A stretch of 47,841 nucleotides of DNA from an uncultured Clostridia bacterium (GCA_945948515.1 CAMFBH010000012.1:1-47841); one strand, 5' to 3'. Numbered from the stretch's first letter, positions 8,232 through 17,035 are shown. Notes: a model not told the origin generated them from the sequence alone. A program made the numbers and translations.

Positions 8232-10217
8232 TTATTTTTTCTTTTTCTTCGTAATTATAACTGCTGTTACCGTTGAGGCGGCGGCAATGAGAAACACTCC
8301 GCCTCCTACACCTAAGCCTATGTATAACGGCTTTTTCAGTTCTTTATTTTCGGATTGTATCAGTGAGTTGTAGCTGACATTATTGAAATTCTCAAGACTG
8401 TCCCACTCGCAAACCATTGTTATTTCACGCTCATCACAAAGCGTGTTTAAGCGCTCGAGTGCGTTTTGCCGTTTGCTTTCGCCTACTTTGGGATTTATTG
8501 CTTTTGCATACATAACGGAAAGCTCAAGCTCTTCAAGTCTTTTTAGATACAACTCATCATTTTTAACTTCCTTCTTAGCCTCATTTATGAGAATTTCATA
8601 TTTACTTATATTCTCATCCGAAAGATAGCCTTTAATATGAGGCATGAGTCCGTCATACAGTCCGAGCGACTTTTCCGAATCAGAAAGCTCCTTAGCCGAT
8701 AAATTCAGGTATTCAATTACTTTAGGAGCCGCCTTTCCGAAATATGCGTTAACATAACGGCTAACGCATTCAGCCACATCGAACTCGCTTCCCTCCCACA
8801 TAAGATGTGAAAGGACATAGGCTCTGAGGCAGGAAAGCTCTCCTCCCTTTTCTCTCGAAGCCTGATGAAAAACGCCCATAACATTATTATCTTCATAGAA
8901 CTTCTGGTTCTCAGCCTGAACCGCGAAATTCGGGAACGGCATTAAAAGATGCGCAAAATCGACAACATAATCCCAAACAACAATGTTTTTTGCAACCTTG
9001 GACCATTGCTCAACCTGTTCTTTAAACTCCTTGGAATGTCCGTTTCCTCCGCCAAGATAAGAATATGACTGATCGCCCGGCATTGAGCAAAGCTTAATTA
9101 CTACATTATCCTCGGCAGTTATTCCCTTAGGTGCTTTAAGAGTGTGGAGATAAGCGAGGGTTGATATGTACTTATCGGGAAAAGCCTTTGCGAGCTTGTT
9201 AAGGAAAGGAAGAAGTGTTCCCATTCCGGTTCCGCCCGCTTTCTTATCCGCTTTTTTGCACTCTTTACACTCACAGCCTGCAAGAGCGTAATTGTCGTTT
9301 CCGCTGAAATCCCAATATAACTTATCAGGATTTTCTTCAATCATTTTTGCAAGTGATTTTTCAACAATTTCATAAACTTCGGGATTGCTGAGACAAAGAT
9401 ATGCGTCTCTTCCCTCATATTCTGTTACACGCTTTCCGTTCTTTTCGGAGAAATATTCGGGATGTGTTTCGAAATAATCCTCGGGAGAGAGAAAATCATA
9501 GCAGTCGTGACACCATGTTCCCCACTGCGCATACTGCATTTCTTCAATTCCTGCATTGCCGCCCGTATCGGTTTGAATTCCGTTGAGCCTTAATTTTTCG
9601 CCCCATGAATTCTGCACGGTTTCATAGGCATAAACATCTCTCCACTGAGTTTTAGGCTCTGAAACCTCACTGCATTTTGAAAGATATATTGATTTTGACT
9701 CGGGTGTGTATGTACTGTCCGGAGTTAAAAACAAACATCCGAGCTTCTCTTCGATAAAAGCATAAACACCGTTTTGAATTCCGTTTGTGTTTTCTGCTAA
9801 GATTGAAATCTTATTTTCATCTATAACTGTTTTATATCCGTCGCTTTTAATTTCGCCGCTGTCTGCTTTTTCAACGCCTATATAAAACGGCCTTTTCCCA
9901 TTGGGAAGATTCCCCTCATTCACTATTGAAATTTCAACATTGGAAATACTTTTAAGTGCATTGCGAAGCTCACCTGCGGCACGAAGTATTGAGCCTTCCC
10001 TGTTTTTCGGAACAACTAAAACGAAGTCGGTTTTTGAATTCTCTGCAAAAGGAATTTTATTTTCACCGTTTTCACTCAAATTAACTCCGTTTACCGCTTC
10101 GTTCGGAAATTCAATAGTATTCACGCCTTTACCGTTAGAAGCAAATGCGGGAATACATGACAATGAAGCAATACAAATTACAAGAAAAACGCATAGAATT
10201 TTTGAGATTTTTTTCAT
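8232..10217 (-). CDS. exported, membrane-anchored DUF4838 (glycoside hydrolase-like) protein
   Basis: 661 residues from ATG 10217, which has GGAG just upstream. A longer frame adds 22 residues but lacks a ribosome site. An N-terminal signal peptide (MKKISKILCVFLVICI...AFA) is followed by an alpha-glucuronidase-like N-domain and a DUF4838 core, with YWDFSGNDNYALAGCECKECKKAD as the family's hallmark. It ends in one transmembrane helix and five lysines, so the domain faces outward. DUF4838 proteins belong to the glycosidase-like TIM-barrel proteins, but few have known substrates; a role on carbohydrate polymers is inference. Its start overlaps the yjjB stop (ATGA), so it is coupled to a two-gene exporter. 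Confidence 0.85.
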   Translation of the reverse strand: MKKISKILCVFLVICIASLSCIPAFASNGKGVNTIEFPNEAVNGVNLSENGENKIPFAENSKTDFVLVVPKNREGSILRAAGELRNALKSISNVEISIVNEGNLPNGKRPFYIGVEKADSGEIKSDGYKTVIDENKISILAENTNGIQNGVYAFIEEKLGCLFLTPDSTYTPESKSIYLSKCSEVSEPKTQWRDVYAYETVQNSWGEKLRLNGIQTDTGGNAGIEEMQYAQWGTWCHDCYDFLSPEDYFETHPEYFSEKNGKRVTEYEGRDAYLCLSNPEVYEIVEKSLAKMIEENPDKLYWDFSGNDNYALAGCECKECKKADKKAGGTGMGTLLPFLNKLAKAFPDKYISTLAYLHTLKAPKGITAEDNVVIKLCSMPGDQSYSYLGGGNGHSKEFKEQVEQWSKVAKNIVVWDYVVDFAHLLMPFPNFAVQAENQKFYEDNNVMGVFHQASREKGGELSCLRAYVLSHLMWEGSEFDVAECVSRYVNAYFGKAAPKVIEYLNLSAKELSDSEKSLGLYDGLMPHIKGYLSDENISKYEILINEAKKEVKNDELYLKRLEELELSVMYAKAINPKVGESKRQNALERLNTLCDEREITMVCEWDSLENFNNVSYNSLIQSENKELKKPLYIGLGVGGGVFLIAAASTVTAVIITKKKKK

Positions 10218-10675
10218 TTTCCTTCTCCTTTTTGTTTTTTGGGTGAAGAATACTTTTGAATATAGTGAAGTAGAGCGGCACACGCAACCATTCCCGCCGC
10301 CATTCCGAATGTTACAAGAACTGTATTCACACCGTTATCAATAAACATTTTTCTGTTGCCCTCAACTATACCTGCCATTGTGTAATAAAGCGCACTACCG
10401 GGAAGAAGCGGAATAATACCGGGTATCAAATATGTATTCGAGGGCGCCTTGAGTGCACGCGCCATAATCTCGGACCATACGAAAACAATGAAAGCGGCAA
10501 CGAAATTTGCTAAAAACAGATTTTTCGTAAAATGAAAAATCAATAAATACACCGCCCAACCAAACGCACCGCCGAAGGTTGAGGCTATAACATTCTTTTC
10601 GCTTACTCTGAAATATATTGAAAATCCGAGAGTGCCGATAGCGGCTGTAATAATTTGAATAAATTCCTGTTTCAT
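10214..10675 (-). CDS. YjjB/ThrE_2-type membrane subunit of a threonine/serine or succinate exporter
   Basis: 153 residues with about five hydrophobic helices. The motif YLIPGIIPLLPGSALYYTM is typical of the ThrE C-terminal half (YjjB, DUF3815). In E. coli YjjB works with YjjP to export succinate; in Corynebacterium the fused ThrE exports threonine and serine. The start ATG shares one base with the stop of the upstream yjjP-like gene (TAATG), and its stop overlaps the DUF4838 start. Which compound is exported here is not visible. Confidence 0.85.
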   Translation of the reverse strand: MKQEFIQIITAAIGTLGFSIYFRVSEKNVIASTFGGAFGWAVYLLIFHFTKNLFLANFVAAFIVFVWSEIMARALKAPSNTYLIPGIIPLLPGSALYYTMAGIVEGNRKMFIDNGVNTVLVTFGMAAGMVACAALLHYIQKYSSPKKQKGEGK

Positions 10676-11439
10676 TAAGCCGCACCTCCGAACAAATAAT
10701 ACGAAAGTGCAAATCCGCCTGCTATGGCAACTGCAATAAGCACGGCTTCAATCATTCGGTAAAGCCCCGTAACAATATCACGGTTAAACATTTCTTTTAC
10801 GGAGCTAACAAGGAGCAGACCGGGAATAAACAGCATTATATCGCCTATCATTACCTTATCTATATTAATTCCGAAGCCTAAATGAACAAAAAGTATTGCA
10901 ATACAGCCTGAAAGAAGGCTTGCAACAAAGGTATAAATAACCGTGTTTATATTTCTAAGCTTTAAATTATAATCCATAAGATAAATTGCAATGGCTACCG
11001 CCGCCGATGCAAGTCCGTCCTGCCAGCCGCCGCCGAAAAAAACAGCAAAGCCGCCTGCGGCAAGCATATAGCCAATGCATTTGATTACGGGCTTGGGCTT
11101 CGGTCTTTCATATGATTTTATGCTTTTGGTAAGTTCTTCTACGCTCGGAGTGTTTTCACAAATATAGCGTGACTGAGCATTAAGCTCCTCAAGTCTTCCA
11201 AGGTCTGTTCCCGACGAAACAACCCGCACGCTTTGTGTGTAATGCTTTCCGTCAGGTCCTTTTATTGTTGCAACAATAAGACTTGTTACCGCATATATTT
11301 CACAGTCGTCAAAGCCGTAAGCGGTGCAAATTCTTGTGATTGTATCTTCAACTCGGCGAACCTCTGCGCCCGTTTCGACAAGCCGTCTGCCTATTTCAAG
11401 AACATCTTCAAGAAAAACATCGCATTCCTTCTCGGTCAT
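10675..11439 (-). CDS. YjjP/ThrE N-terminal-type exporter subunit (DUF1212)
   Basis: 254 residues. A cytoplasmic N-terminal region (about 1-115; contains LVETGAEVRRVEDTITRI and the SLIVATIKG segment of the family) is followed by about five membrane helices (GYMLAAGGFAVFFGGGWQD, LLSGCIAILF, LFIPGLLLVSSVKEM). It pairs with the downstream YjjB-like gene as a split ThrE family exporter. GAGGGGG lies just upstream of ATG 11439. Only a weak promoter can be seen between it and the terminator of the ABC operon, so some read-through is possible. Confidence 0.87.
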   Translation of the reverse strand: MTEKECDVFLEDVLEIGRRLVETGAEVRRVEDTITRICTAYGFDDCEIYAVTSLIVATIKGPDGKHYTQSVRVVSSGTDLGRLEELNAQSRYICENTPSVEELTKSIKSYERPKPKPVIKCIGYMLAAGGFAVFFGGGWQDGLASAAVAIAIYLMDYNLKLRNINTVIYTFVASLLSGCIAILFVHLGFGINIDKVMIGDIMLFIPGLLLVSSVKEMFNRDIVTGLYRMIEAVLIAVAIAGGFALSYYLFGGAA

Positions 11440-11469
11440 AGCAATCCCCCTCTCGATATTGCAAGGAAC

Positions 11470-11513
11470 AAAAACGGAACTGTAAACAACCTATTGGTTT
11501 ATAACAGCTCCGT
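11470..11513 (-). terminator. intrinsic terminator after the TrpXYZ-type ABC operon
   Basis: Minus strand: arms of 10 bases at 11513-11504 and 11483-11474 pair fully in RNA (one G-U), followed by five T. It separates the ABC transporter operon from yjjP. Confidence 0.75.
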
Positions 11514-11529
11514 TGTGATTTTGCGAATA

Positions 11530-12324
11530 TTATGAAAGCAGCATTCTGTCGTTATCCAAATCCTCGCCTGCCGAATTTTTGAATTTTTCAAGCAAGTCGG
11601 CAGTTGTGAGCTTTGCTTTATCTTCTCCGGAAACATCAAAAATGATTTTTCCGTTGTTCATCATTATAAGTCGGTTACCCACTCTGATTGCATCATGCAT
11701 ATTATGGGTAATCATTAATGTTGTGAGATTATCTTTAGCAACAATCTGCTGAGTCATATCAAGAACCTTTTTGGCGGTTTTGGGATCAAGCGCAGCAGTA
11801 TGCTCATCAAGCAGAAGCAGCTTCGGCTTTTTAAGCGTTGCCATAAGAAGAGTTACCGCCTGTCTCTGACCACCGGAAAGGAGACCTACTTTAGAAGTTA
11901 GCCTGTCCTCAAGACCTAAGTCAAGTGACTTCAAAAGTTCTTTAAATTCAGCCTTTTCTTTTTTTGTTACACCGGGTTTAAGTGTTCTTGCAAGCCCTCT
12001 TCTTGCGGCTATTGCAAGGTTTTCGGCAATTTCCATATTTGCCGCTGTTCCCGTCATCGGGTCCTGGAACACTCTTCCGAGGAATTTTGCTCTTTTGTGT
12101 TCGGGAAGCTTTGTAACATCAATACCGTCAATTATAATATTGCCGCAATCAACAGGATAAACTCCTGCAATCATATTGAGCATTGTTGATTTTCCGGCTC
12201 CGTTTCCTCCGATTACAGTAACGAAATCACCCTCATTAAGAACAAGATCAAGACCCGTGAGTGCTTTTTTCTCATTAATTGTGCCGGGGTTAAAGGTTTT
12301 ATGTACTCCTTTGATTTCAAGCAT
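11530..12324 (-). CDS. ABC transporter ATPase, TrpXYZ type
   Basis: 264 residues from ATG 12324, with GGGAGG 7 bases upstream. An in-frame GTG three codons earlier lies in that ribosome site and is rejected. Walker A is GGNGAGKS, the signature is LSGGQRQ, and the Walker B end is LLLLDEHTAALDP. The His after Asp-Glu, where most ABC proteins have Pro, is usual in this subfamily. Powers uptake through the adjoining BPD_transp_2-type permease. The start overlaps the permease stop by 8 bases. Confidence 0.9.
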   Translation of the reverse strand: MLEIKGVHKTFNPGTINEKKALTGLDLVLNEGDFVTVIGGNGAGKSTMLNMIAGVYPVDCGNIIIDGIDVTKLPEHKRAKFLGRVFQDPMTGTAANMEIAENLAIAARRGLARTLKPGVTKKEKAEFKELLKSLDLGLEDRLTSKVGLLSGGQRQAVTLLMATLKKPKLLLLDEHTAALDPKTAKKVLDMTQQIVAKDNLTTLMITHNMHDAIRVGNRLIMMNNGKIIFDVSGEDKAKLTTADLLEKFKNSAGEDLDNDRMLLS

Positions 12325-13225
12325 TTCCGGCACCTCCCTTGTTGTGTTTTATTGTTTTTGAAACAATTTTATTCTTCCAAAACGGTATTCCGAGGAACAG
12401 AGCAACAACGAGAGCTGAGAACAGCTTAAGGTCGTTTGCATTAAGACCCATTCTGAGAACTATCGTTATAACAACATAATAAATTATACCGCCGAAAACA
12501 GCAGAAAGTAAACGAAGAGCAAAGTTTTTGAAAATCTTTCCGAAAACTACATCACCAATGATAACTGCTGCAAGTCCGATTACGATTGCGCCTCTTCCCA
12601 TATTAATATCGGCAAAGCCCTGGTACTGAGAAATAAGAGCTCCGGACAAAGCAACTATTCCGTTTGAAAGAACAAGACCTATGATTTTGTTTTTATCAGT
12701 ATTGATTCCGTTTGCTCTTGCCATTGCCTGATTACAACCTGTTGCGCGGATTGAATGACCGAGCTCCGTTCCGAAAAACCAATACAGCAAAGCAATTATT
12801 ATTGCAACAAAAATAAATCCTACAATAATTGATTTGTTTATGTATCTCAGCGATAAAAGCAAATCATATTTCATAACACTGAGAGTTTGGTTTGCTTTGT
12901 TACCGAGAATTCGCAGGTTAACCGAATACAGTGCGAGCTGTGTTAAGATTCCTGCAAGAATCGCCGGAATACCGAATGCCGTATGAAAAATGCCGGTAAC
13001 AAGACCCGCAATACAGCCTGCAATAAAAGCAAGAAGCATTGCAAGATAAATATTCATTCCTCCGACTGTGCACATAACAAGAACTGCGCCGCCCGTAGTA
13101 AAAGAGCCGTCAACGGTTAAATCCGCAACATCAAGCACTCTGTATGTTAAAAAAACACCTATTGCCATAATTCCCCATATAATTCCCTGCGCCGCCGCGC
13201 CCGGAAGGGATGCTAAAAAATCCAT
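12317..13225 (-). CDS. ABC transporter permease, TrpXYZ type (BPD_transp_2 family)
   Basis: 302 residues with eight to ten hydrophobic helices, and the segment VADLTVDGSFTTGGA near residue 33 that is typical of this permease group. The GGAGG ribosome site is well placed before ATG 13225. It is in one operon with the ATPase (overlap) and the binding protein. Related streptococcal genes (TrpXYZ) support tryptophan uptake; for this copy the substrate is inference. Confidence 0.88.
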   Translation of the reverse strand: MDFLASLPGAAAQGIIWGIMAIGVFLTYRVLDVADLTVDGSFTTGGAVLVMCTVGGMNIYLAMLLAFIAGCIAGLVTGIFHTAFGIPAILAGILTQLALYSVNLRILGNKANQTLSVMKYDLLLSLRYINKSIIVGFIFVAIIIALLYWFFGTELGHSIRATGCNQAMARANGINTDKNKIIGLVLSNGIVALSGALISQYQGFADINMGRGAIVIGLAAVIIGDVVFGKIFKNFALRLLSAVFGGIIYYVVITIVLRMGLNANDLKLFSALVVALFLGIPFWKNKIVSKTIKHNKGGAGNA

Positions 13226-13283
13226 AAATATCCTCCGAAATATATGAAAATCACAATTTAATCAATACTCAATTACAGACAGA

Positions 13284-13312
13284 AATGCGGTAGATTCAAA
13301 ACCTACCGCATT
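13284..13312 (-). terminator. stem-loop between binding protein and permease genes (attenuator or mRNA-stabilising)
   Basis: AATGCGGTAG pairs perfectly with CTACCGCATT across a 9-base loop. The downstream T run on the minus strand is short (TTTCTG), so it is more likely partial termination or protection of the binding-protein mRNA 3' end than a full stop. Confidence 0.55.
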
Positions 13313-13331
13313 ATCCTTATTGGAATTGCTT

Positions 13332-14318
13332 TTATTCTTCAGTTGTCATATCAATAGGCTCATAGCCTTCGGGAACAGTAATTCCGAAATCCTTACAACG
13401 ACTTTCAACATACTTGTTGGTTAAATCGCTTGCATAAGCAATTTCCATATCTGCGGGATTAGCGCCGTTAACAAGAATTTCATAAGCCATTTCGCCGGCC
13501 TTCTGACCGATGCTGTAATAGCTGATTGAAAGTGTTGCAACACCACAGCCTTTACAAATTCCCTCTTCACCTGCGATTACCGGAATCTTAGCAGGCTCTG
13601 TGATTGAGTTAACTGCTTCAGTTGCGGAAGCAATAACATTATCTGTGGGAATATAAATAGCGTCAACTTCCTTAACAGCCTTTGTTACAACGGAAGCAAT
13701 TTCGTTTGTATCTGCGATTGTGTATTCATTATACTTAATGTTCATTTTATCAAGCTCGCTCTCAACAACAGATACCTGATACTTTGAGTTCGGCTCGCCT
13801 GAGCAATAAAGAATACCAACTGTTTTAGCGTCCGGAACAAGCTCTTTAATCATTTCTGCCTGCTTGTCAAGAGGAGCAAGGTCTGATGAGCCTGTAACAT
13901 TAATGCCTGTTTTTCCGGTCCAATCTTTAATTTCAAGAGCGGTTGCAAAGTCTGTGATTGAAGTTGCAACAATCGGAATCTCTGCTGTTGCGCCCATAGC
14001 TGCTGCAAGAGCGGGAGTTGCGTTTGCCATAATCAAATCAACATTATCGGAAACGAACTGGTTAACGATTGTTGAGCATGTTGCAGACTCGCCTGCTGCA
14101 TTCTGAAGATTAAATTCAACATTTTCAGCACCGAGCTTTTCGGTAAGGTAATCCTGGAAGCCTTGAGTTGCGGCATCGAGTGCATCATGCTGAACAAGCT
14201 GGCAAATACCAATCTTGTATTTTTTGGTTTCTGCTTTGTCTTTTGCACATCCCGCAAAGGCAGATGCGAACATAAGCACTGCTAAGAGGACTGCTGTAAT
14301 TTTTCTTGCGGATTTCAT
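13332..14318 (-). CDS. ABC transporter substrate-binding lipoprotein, TrpX type (ABC_sub_bind)
   Basis: 328 residues. The signal peptide has a lipobox-like FAGC before AKDKAE. Periplasmic-binding-protein type I fold of the ABC_sub_bind family: YKIGICQLVQHDALDAATQGF at the start, MANATPALAAAM, and DAIYIPTDNVIAS. First gene of the three-gene operon, with AGGAG before the ATG and a strong promoter further upstream. Family members bind aromatic amino acids or other small ligands; the ligand here is not proven. Confidence 0.88.
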   Translation of the reverse strand: MKSARKITAVLLAVLMFASAFAGCAKDKAETKKYKIGICQLVQHDALDAATQGFQDYLTEKLGAENVEFNLQNAAGESATCSTIVNQFVSDNVDLIMANATPALAAAMGATAEIPIVATSITDFATALEIKDWTGKTGINVTGSSDLAPLDKQAEMIKELVPDAKTVGILYCSGEPNSKYQVSVVESELDKMNIKYNEYTIADTNEIASVVTKAVKEVDAIYIPTDNVIASATEAVNSITEPAKIPVIAGEEGICKGCGVATLSISYYSIGQKAGEMAYEILVNGANPADMEIAYASDLTNKYVESRCKDFGITVPEGYEPIDMTTEE

Positions 14319-14340
14319 ATTTTTTCTCCTTTTCTTATAC

Positions 14341-14362
14341 TTTAACGCCTAAAAGCGTTAAA
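14341..14362 (-). promoter_or_regulatory. hairpin at the 5' end of the TrpX-type operon mRNA
   Basis: TTTAACGC (14341-14348) and GCGTTAAA (14355-14362) form an 8-bp stem over a 6-base loop. It starts about 3 nt after the expected transcript start and ends well before the ribosome site. It could stabilise the mRNA or be an operator. Confidence 0.5.
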
Positions 14363-14371
14363 ACTAATATG

Positions 14372-14400
14372 AATATAACACAATTAAAGTGAATTGTCAA
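14372..14400 (-). promoter_or_regulatory. sigma-A promoter of the TrpX-type ABC operon, inside the end of ogt
   Basis: Minus strand TTGACA (14400-14395), 17 bases, TATATT (14377-14372). The -35 hexamer is within the last codons of the upstream methyltransferase gene. Confidence 0.8.
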
Positions 14401-14716
14401 CAAATTCCGGAAACCATATGAAATTTTTTAAATCAATTCTCCCGTCGGCTCCGAAAACAATACCCTCGGCTTCAAGCTTGGCTCTCTGTTCTTCGGGACC
14501 TCCGAAAGCAAACGCGCCCGAAACCTCTCCGTATCGGTTAACAACTCTGTGGCACGGAATAATTCCGGGAAGAGGATTAACATGCAAAGCATAGCCGACA
14601 GCCCGTGACTTTCGAACATTTCCGAGCGCTCTTGCAATTTCGCCGTAGGTTGTAACCTTTCCCTTAGGAATTCTTTTTACGACAGCATAAACCTCGGAAT
14701 AAAAATTACCTTTCAT
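14384..14716 (-). CDS. methylated-DNA--cysteine methyltransferase family protein (MGMT/Ogt C-terminal domain only)
   Basis: 110 residues. Contains IPKGKVTTYGEIARALG (DNA-binding helix) and GIIPCHRVVNRYG with the alkyl-acceptor Cys. Because the Cys is present it should be a self-inactivating alkyltransferase repairing O6-alkylguanine, not an alkyltransferase-like protein. It lacks the N-terminal domain of Ada/Ogt; single-domain forms of about 100 residues are common. The ribosome site is weak (GTGGA). Its last codons carry the promoter of the next operon. Confidence 0.88.
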   Translation of the reverse strand: MKGNFYSEVYAVVKRIPKGKVTTYGEIARALGNVRKSRAVGYALHVNPLPGIIPCHRVVNRYGEVSGAFAFGGPEEQRAKLEAEGIVFGADGRIDLKNFIWFPEFVDNSL

Positions 14717-14744
14717 TATATATCCACGCTTTCAATCGTTTTTG

Positions 14745-14773
14745 TTGATATTTTGTTATTCTTGTGTTAAAAT
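14745..14773 (+). promoter_or_regulatory. extended -10 promoter for hisC
   Basis: TTGATA (14745-14750), 17 bases ending TGT, TAAAAT (14768-14773). Start near 14780, about 15 nt before the hisC ATG. Confidence 0.75.
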
Positions 14774-14794
14774 CCTAAAAAAGAGGTTATAGAC

Positions 14795-15868
14795 ATGCAG
14801 AATTTATGGAAAGAAAATTTAAGAAAAATTGAGCCCTATGTTCCCGGAGAGCAAAGCACGGAAAAGGATATTGTTAAAATCAATGCAAACGAAAATCCTT
14901 ATCCTCCGTCTCCGAGAGTTATTGAGGCTATAAATAAATTCAACTGTGATTCCCTGCGCTTTTATCCAAATGCAAATGCAACAAAGCTAAAAAAAGCGCT
15001 TGCGGATTACTACGGTGTTGAAGCTGATAATGTTTTTGTCGGTAACGGCTCAGATGATGTTTTGGCAATATGCTTTCAGGCGTTTTTTAACAGCAACAAG
15101 CCCATTGCATATCCCGATATTACATACAGCTTTTATCCCGTTTGGTGCCGCCTTTTCGGAATTGATTATAAAACCTATCCACTGGGCGATGATTTCAGAA
15201 TAAACCCCAACGATTACAAAGAGGAAAACGGCGGAGTTGTTATTCCGAATCCAAACGCACCAACATCCCTCGGAGAAGGACTTGATTTTGTTGAGAAAAT
15301 AATGCAGGAAAATCAAGACTGTGTTGTAATTATTGATGAAGCATATGTTGATTTCGGCGGAGAGTCTTCAGTTTGCTTAACAAAGAAATATCCAAATCTT
15401 GCGGTTGTGGGCACCTTTTCAAAAAGCAGAAGCCTTGCCGGTTTGAGACTCGGATTTGCAATTGCTTCAAAGGAGCTTATTGCAATACTTGAAGCAGTTA
15501 AGAATTCCTACAACAGCTACACGGTTGACAGCCTTGCTATTGAAGCAGGTACCGCCGCAGTTGAAGATGACGAATACTTCCGTTTAACCTGCAAAAAGGT
15601 TATTGAAACAAGAGAAAGGATTACCGCTTCTCTTCGCGAACTCGGATTTGAGGTTCTTGATTCAAAAACAAATTTCATTATGGCAACTCATTCCGATTAC
15701 AGTATGAAAAAAATGTTTGAATTCCTTAAATCAAGAAAAATATATATTAGATATTTCAATCTTCCGAGAATAGATAATTATGTTAGAATTTCTATCGGAA
15801 CCGATGACGAAATGAACAGATTTCTTATCGGAGTTAAAGAGTTTTTACTTTCCGAAAATAACAAATAA
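14795..15868 (+). CDS. hisC: histidinol-phosphate aminotransferase
   Basis: 357 residues. PLP-dependent fold-type I aminotransferase acting in histidine synthesis (imidazole acetol-phosphate to histidinol-phosphate). Motifs: INANENPYPPSP, LRFYPNANATKLKKALADYY, NGSDDVLAICFQAF, VVIIDEAYVDFGG, and the PLP lysine in GTFSKSRSLAGLRLGFA. AGAGGT precedes the ATG. No other his genes are near, so it is a stand-alone copy and may also serve aromatic amino acids. Its 3' end overlaps the facing metallophosphoesterase gene by 24 bases. Confidence 0.92.
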   Translation: MQNLWKENLRKIEPYVPGEQSTEKDIVKINANENPYPPSPRVIEAINKFNCDSLRFYPNANATKLKKALADYYGVEADNVFVGNGSDDVLAICFQAFFNSNKPIAYPDITYSFYPVWCRLFGIDYKTYPLGDDFRINPNDYKEENGGVVIPNPNAPTSLGEGLDFVEKIMQENQDCVVIIDEAYVDFGGESSVCLTKKYPNLAVVGTFSKSRSLAGLRLGFAIASKELIAILEAVKNSYNSYTVDSLAIEAGTAAVEDDEYFRLTCKKVIETRERITASLRELGFEVLDSKTNFIMATHSDYSMKKMFEFLKSRKIYIRYFNLPRIDNYVRISIGTDDEMNRFLIGVKEFLLSENNK

Positions 15869-16945
15869 TAGAATTGCCACGGCAATTAAGGCGCAAACGC
15901 CCAATATTTCGGCTATTCGCGTTACGGCGTCAAATACATTTGTGGGACAGATTTGCAGCATCGCATATTTAAGCGGTGTTGCAATTTTTTTGCCAACAAG
16001 CTCTCTGAATCTTAAATCATATGTTTTAAAGTTTTTAGGATTGCTTTTAGGCACTTCTATTACTCTTACTCCTCGGTCAAGCCCCGGTCCGTAAACATTA
16101 AAGCCCGCACCCTGAGTATAGCCGAGGTCTATTCCGTCAACATTTCCGTTAAACGAATTGTTGTGGTCGTGACCGAAATAAACTCCGATAACATCGCCCT
16201 TTTCCTTGAACGCTGCAAATTCTCCGCTGTTTTCCTGCGGATCTGCGGGTGATTCCTTCATAAAGCCTTTTTCATTCACGCGCTCTTTATTAAGCACAAA
16301 CCATTCGTTTGCATGCGTGCGAAAGCCTCTTACCGCGCCTTTTGCAGTTCTTTTAACCTGTTTAAGGAGCTCAAAAACCTCGCAAAGCGGTATATGCTGA
16401 ATAACAAAAGACGGAATCACACCTCCGTTTTCACTTTCATATTTATCGCGTACGCTTTTATACCAATCTATTTGGTTTTTATGAACACAGTCATAGCCTA
16501 TGGAAAGCGAAGAATGGCTGTCCAAAAGATAAAGAAGAAAAGATGTTTTTTCGCCGTCTTTAATCTCAATGCAGTGATTTGCAGTGCCGTCTATTCCCGC
16601 TTCGCTTTCGGCAATGCAACCGTCTATTTTTTTATAAATTTCAAATTGCTTTTCATTTGAAAGACCTACCTGTCTGTCGTGATTTCCGAAGCAAACGGTA
16701 AAAGGAATATTCCTGTCTACGCAGGGCTTTGTGAGTTCTCGAAGCACACGCTCAACCTCGGCGGCATTTCCTTTAAAGCTGCGCTTACCCCAAATCTGAT
16801 CTCCGCTGTAAACAACAAGATCGGGATTAACTCTGTCGAGTGAAGCATTTATTAAATTAATAGTATCCGGATTAACCTTTCTGCCCTCCTGAGTGTCGGC
16901 AATTTGAAGAATTTTGAATGTTTCGTTTCTGTATGAAAGGCTCAT
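15845..16945 (-). CDS. calcineurin-like metallophosphoesterase with C-terminal membrane anchor
   Basis: 366 residues. Metal-site motifs of the calcineurin-like phosphoesterase fold are in order: LQIADTQEG (D-x-H site with Gln replacing the usual His), VVYSGDQIWG (GD), CFGNHDRQ (GNHD), FVIQHIPL, and GVYFGHDHNNSF (GHDH). The C-terminus has one hydrophobic helix (LGVCALIAVAILLFVIFGK), so the enzyme is probably tethered to the membrane. GGAGGAG is before the ATG. The natural substrate is unknown. It overlaps hisC tail to tail by 24 bases with no terminator between. Confidence 0.88.
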   Translation of the reverse strand: MSLSYRNETFKILQIADTQEGRKVNPDTINLINASLDRVNPDLVVYSGDQIWGKRSFKGNAAEVERVLRELTKPCVDRNIPFTVCFGNHDRQVGLSNEKQFEIYKKIDGCIAESEAGIDGTANHCIEIKDGEKTSFLLYLLDSHSSLSIGYDCVHKNQIDWYKSVRDKYESENGGVIPSFVIQHIPLCEVFELLKQVKRTAKGAVRGFRTHANEWFVLNKERVNEKGFMKESPADPQENSGEFAAFKEKGDVIGVYFGHDHNNSFNGNVDGIDLGYTQGAGFNVYGPGLDRGVRVIEVPKSNPKNFKTYDLRFRELVGKKIATPLKYAMLQICPTNVFDAVTRIAEILGVCALIAVAILLFVIFGK

Positions 16946-16975
16946 GTTTCTCCTCCGTCAAGATTTATGGTATAT

Positions 16976-17004
16976 ATTTTAACACATTTTTCACTTGACG
17001 GCAA
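16976..17004 (-). promoter_or_regulatory. extended -10 promoter for the metallophosphoesterase gene
   Basis: Minus strand TTGCCG (17004-16999), 17 bases ending TGT, TAAAAT (16981-16976). Its -35 overlaps the -35 of the divergent tRNA-Arg promoter. Confidence 0.65.
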
Positions 17005-17023
17005 TTCTTTTTAATTGTACAAT
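16995..17023 (+). promoter_or_regulatory. promoter for tRNA-Arg(CCG)
   Basis: TTGACG (16995-17000), 17 bases, TACAAT (17018-17023). Start near 17030, six bases before the tRNA. Confidence 0.7.
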
Positions 17024-17035
17024 AGTTTTATATTT

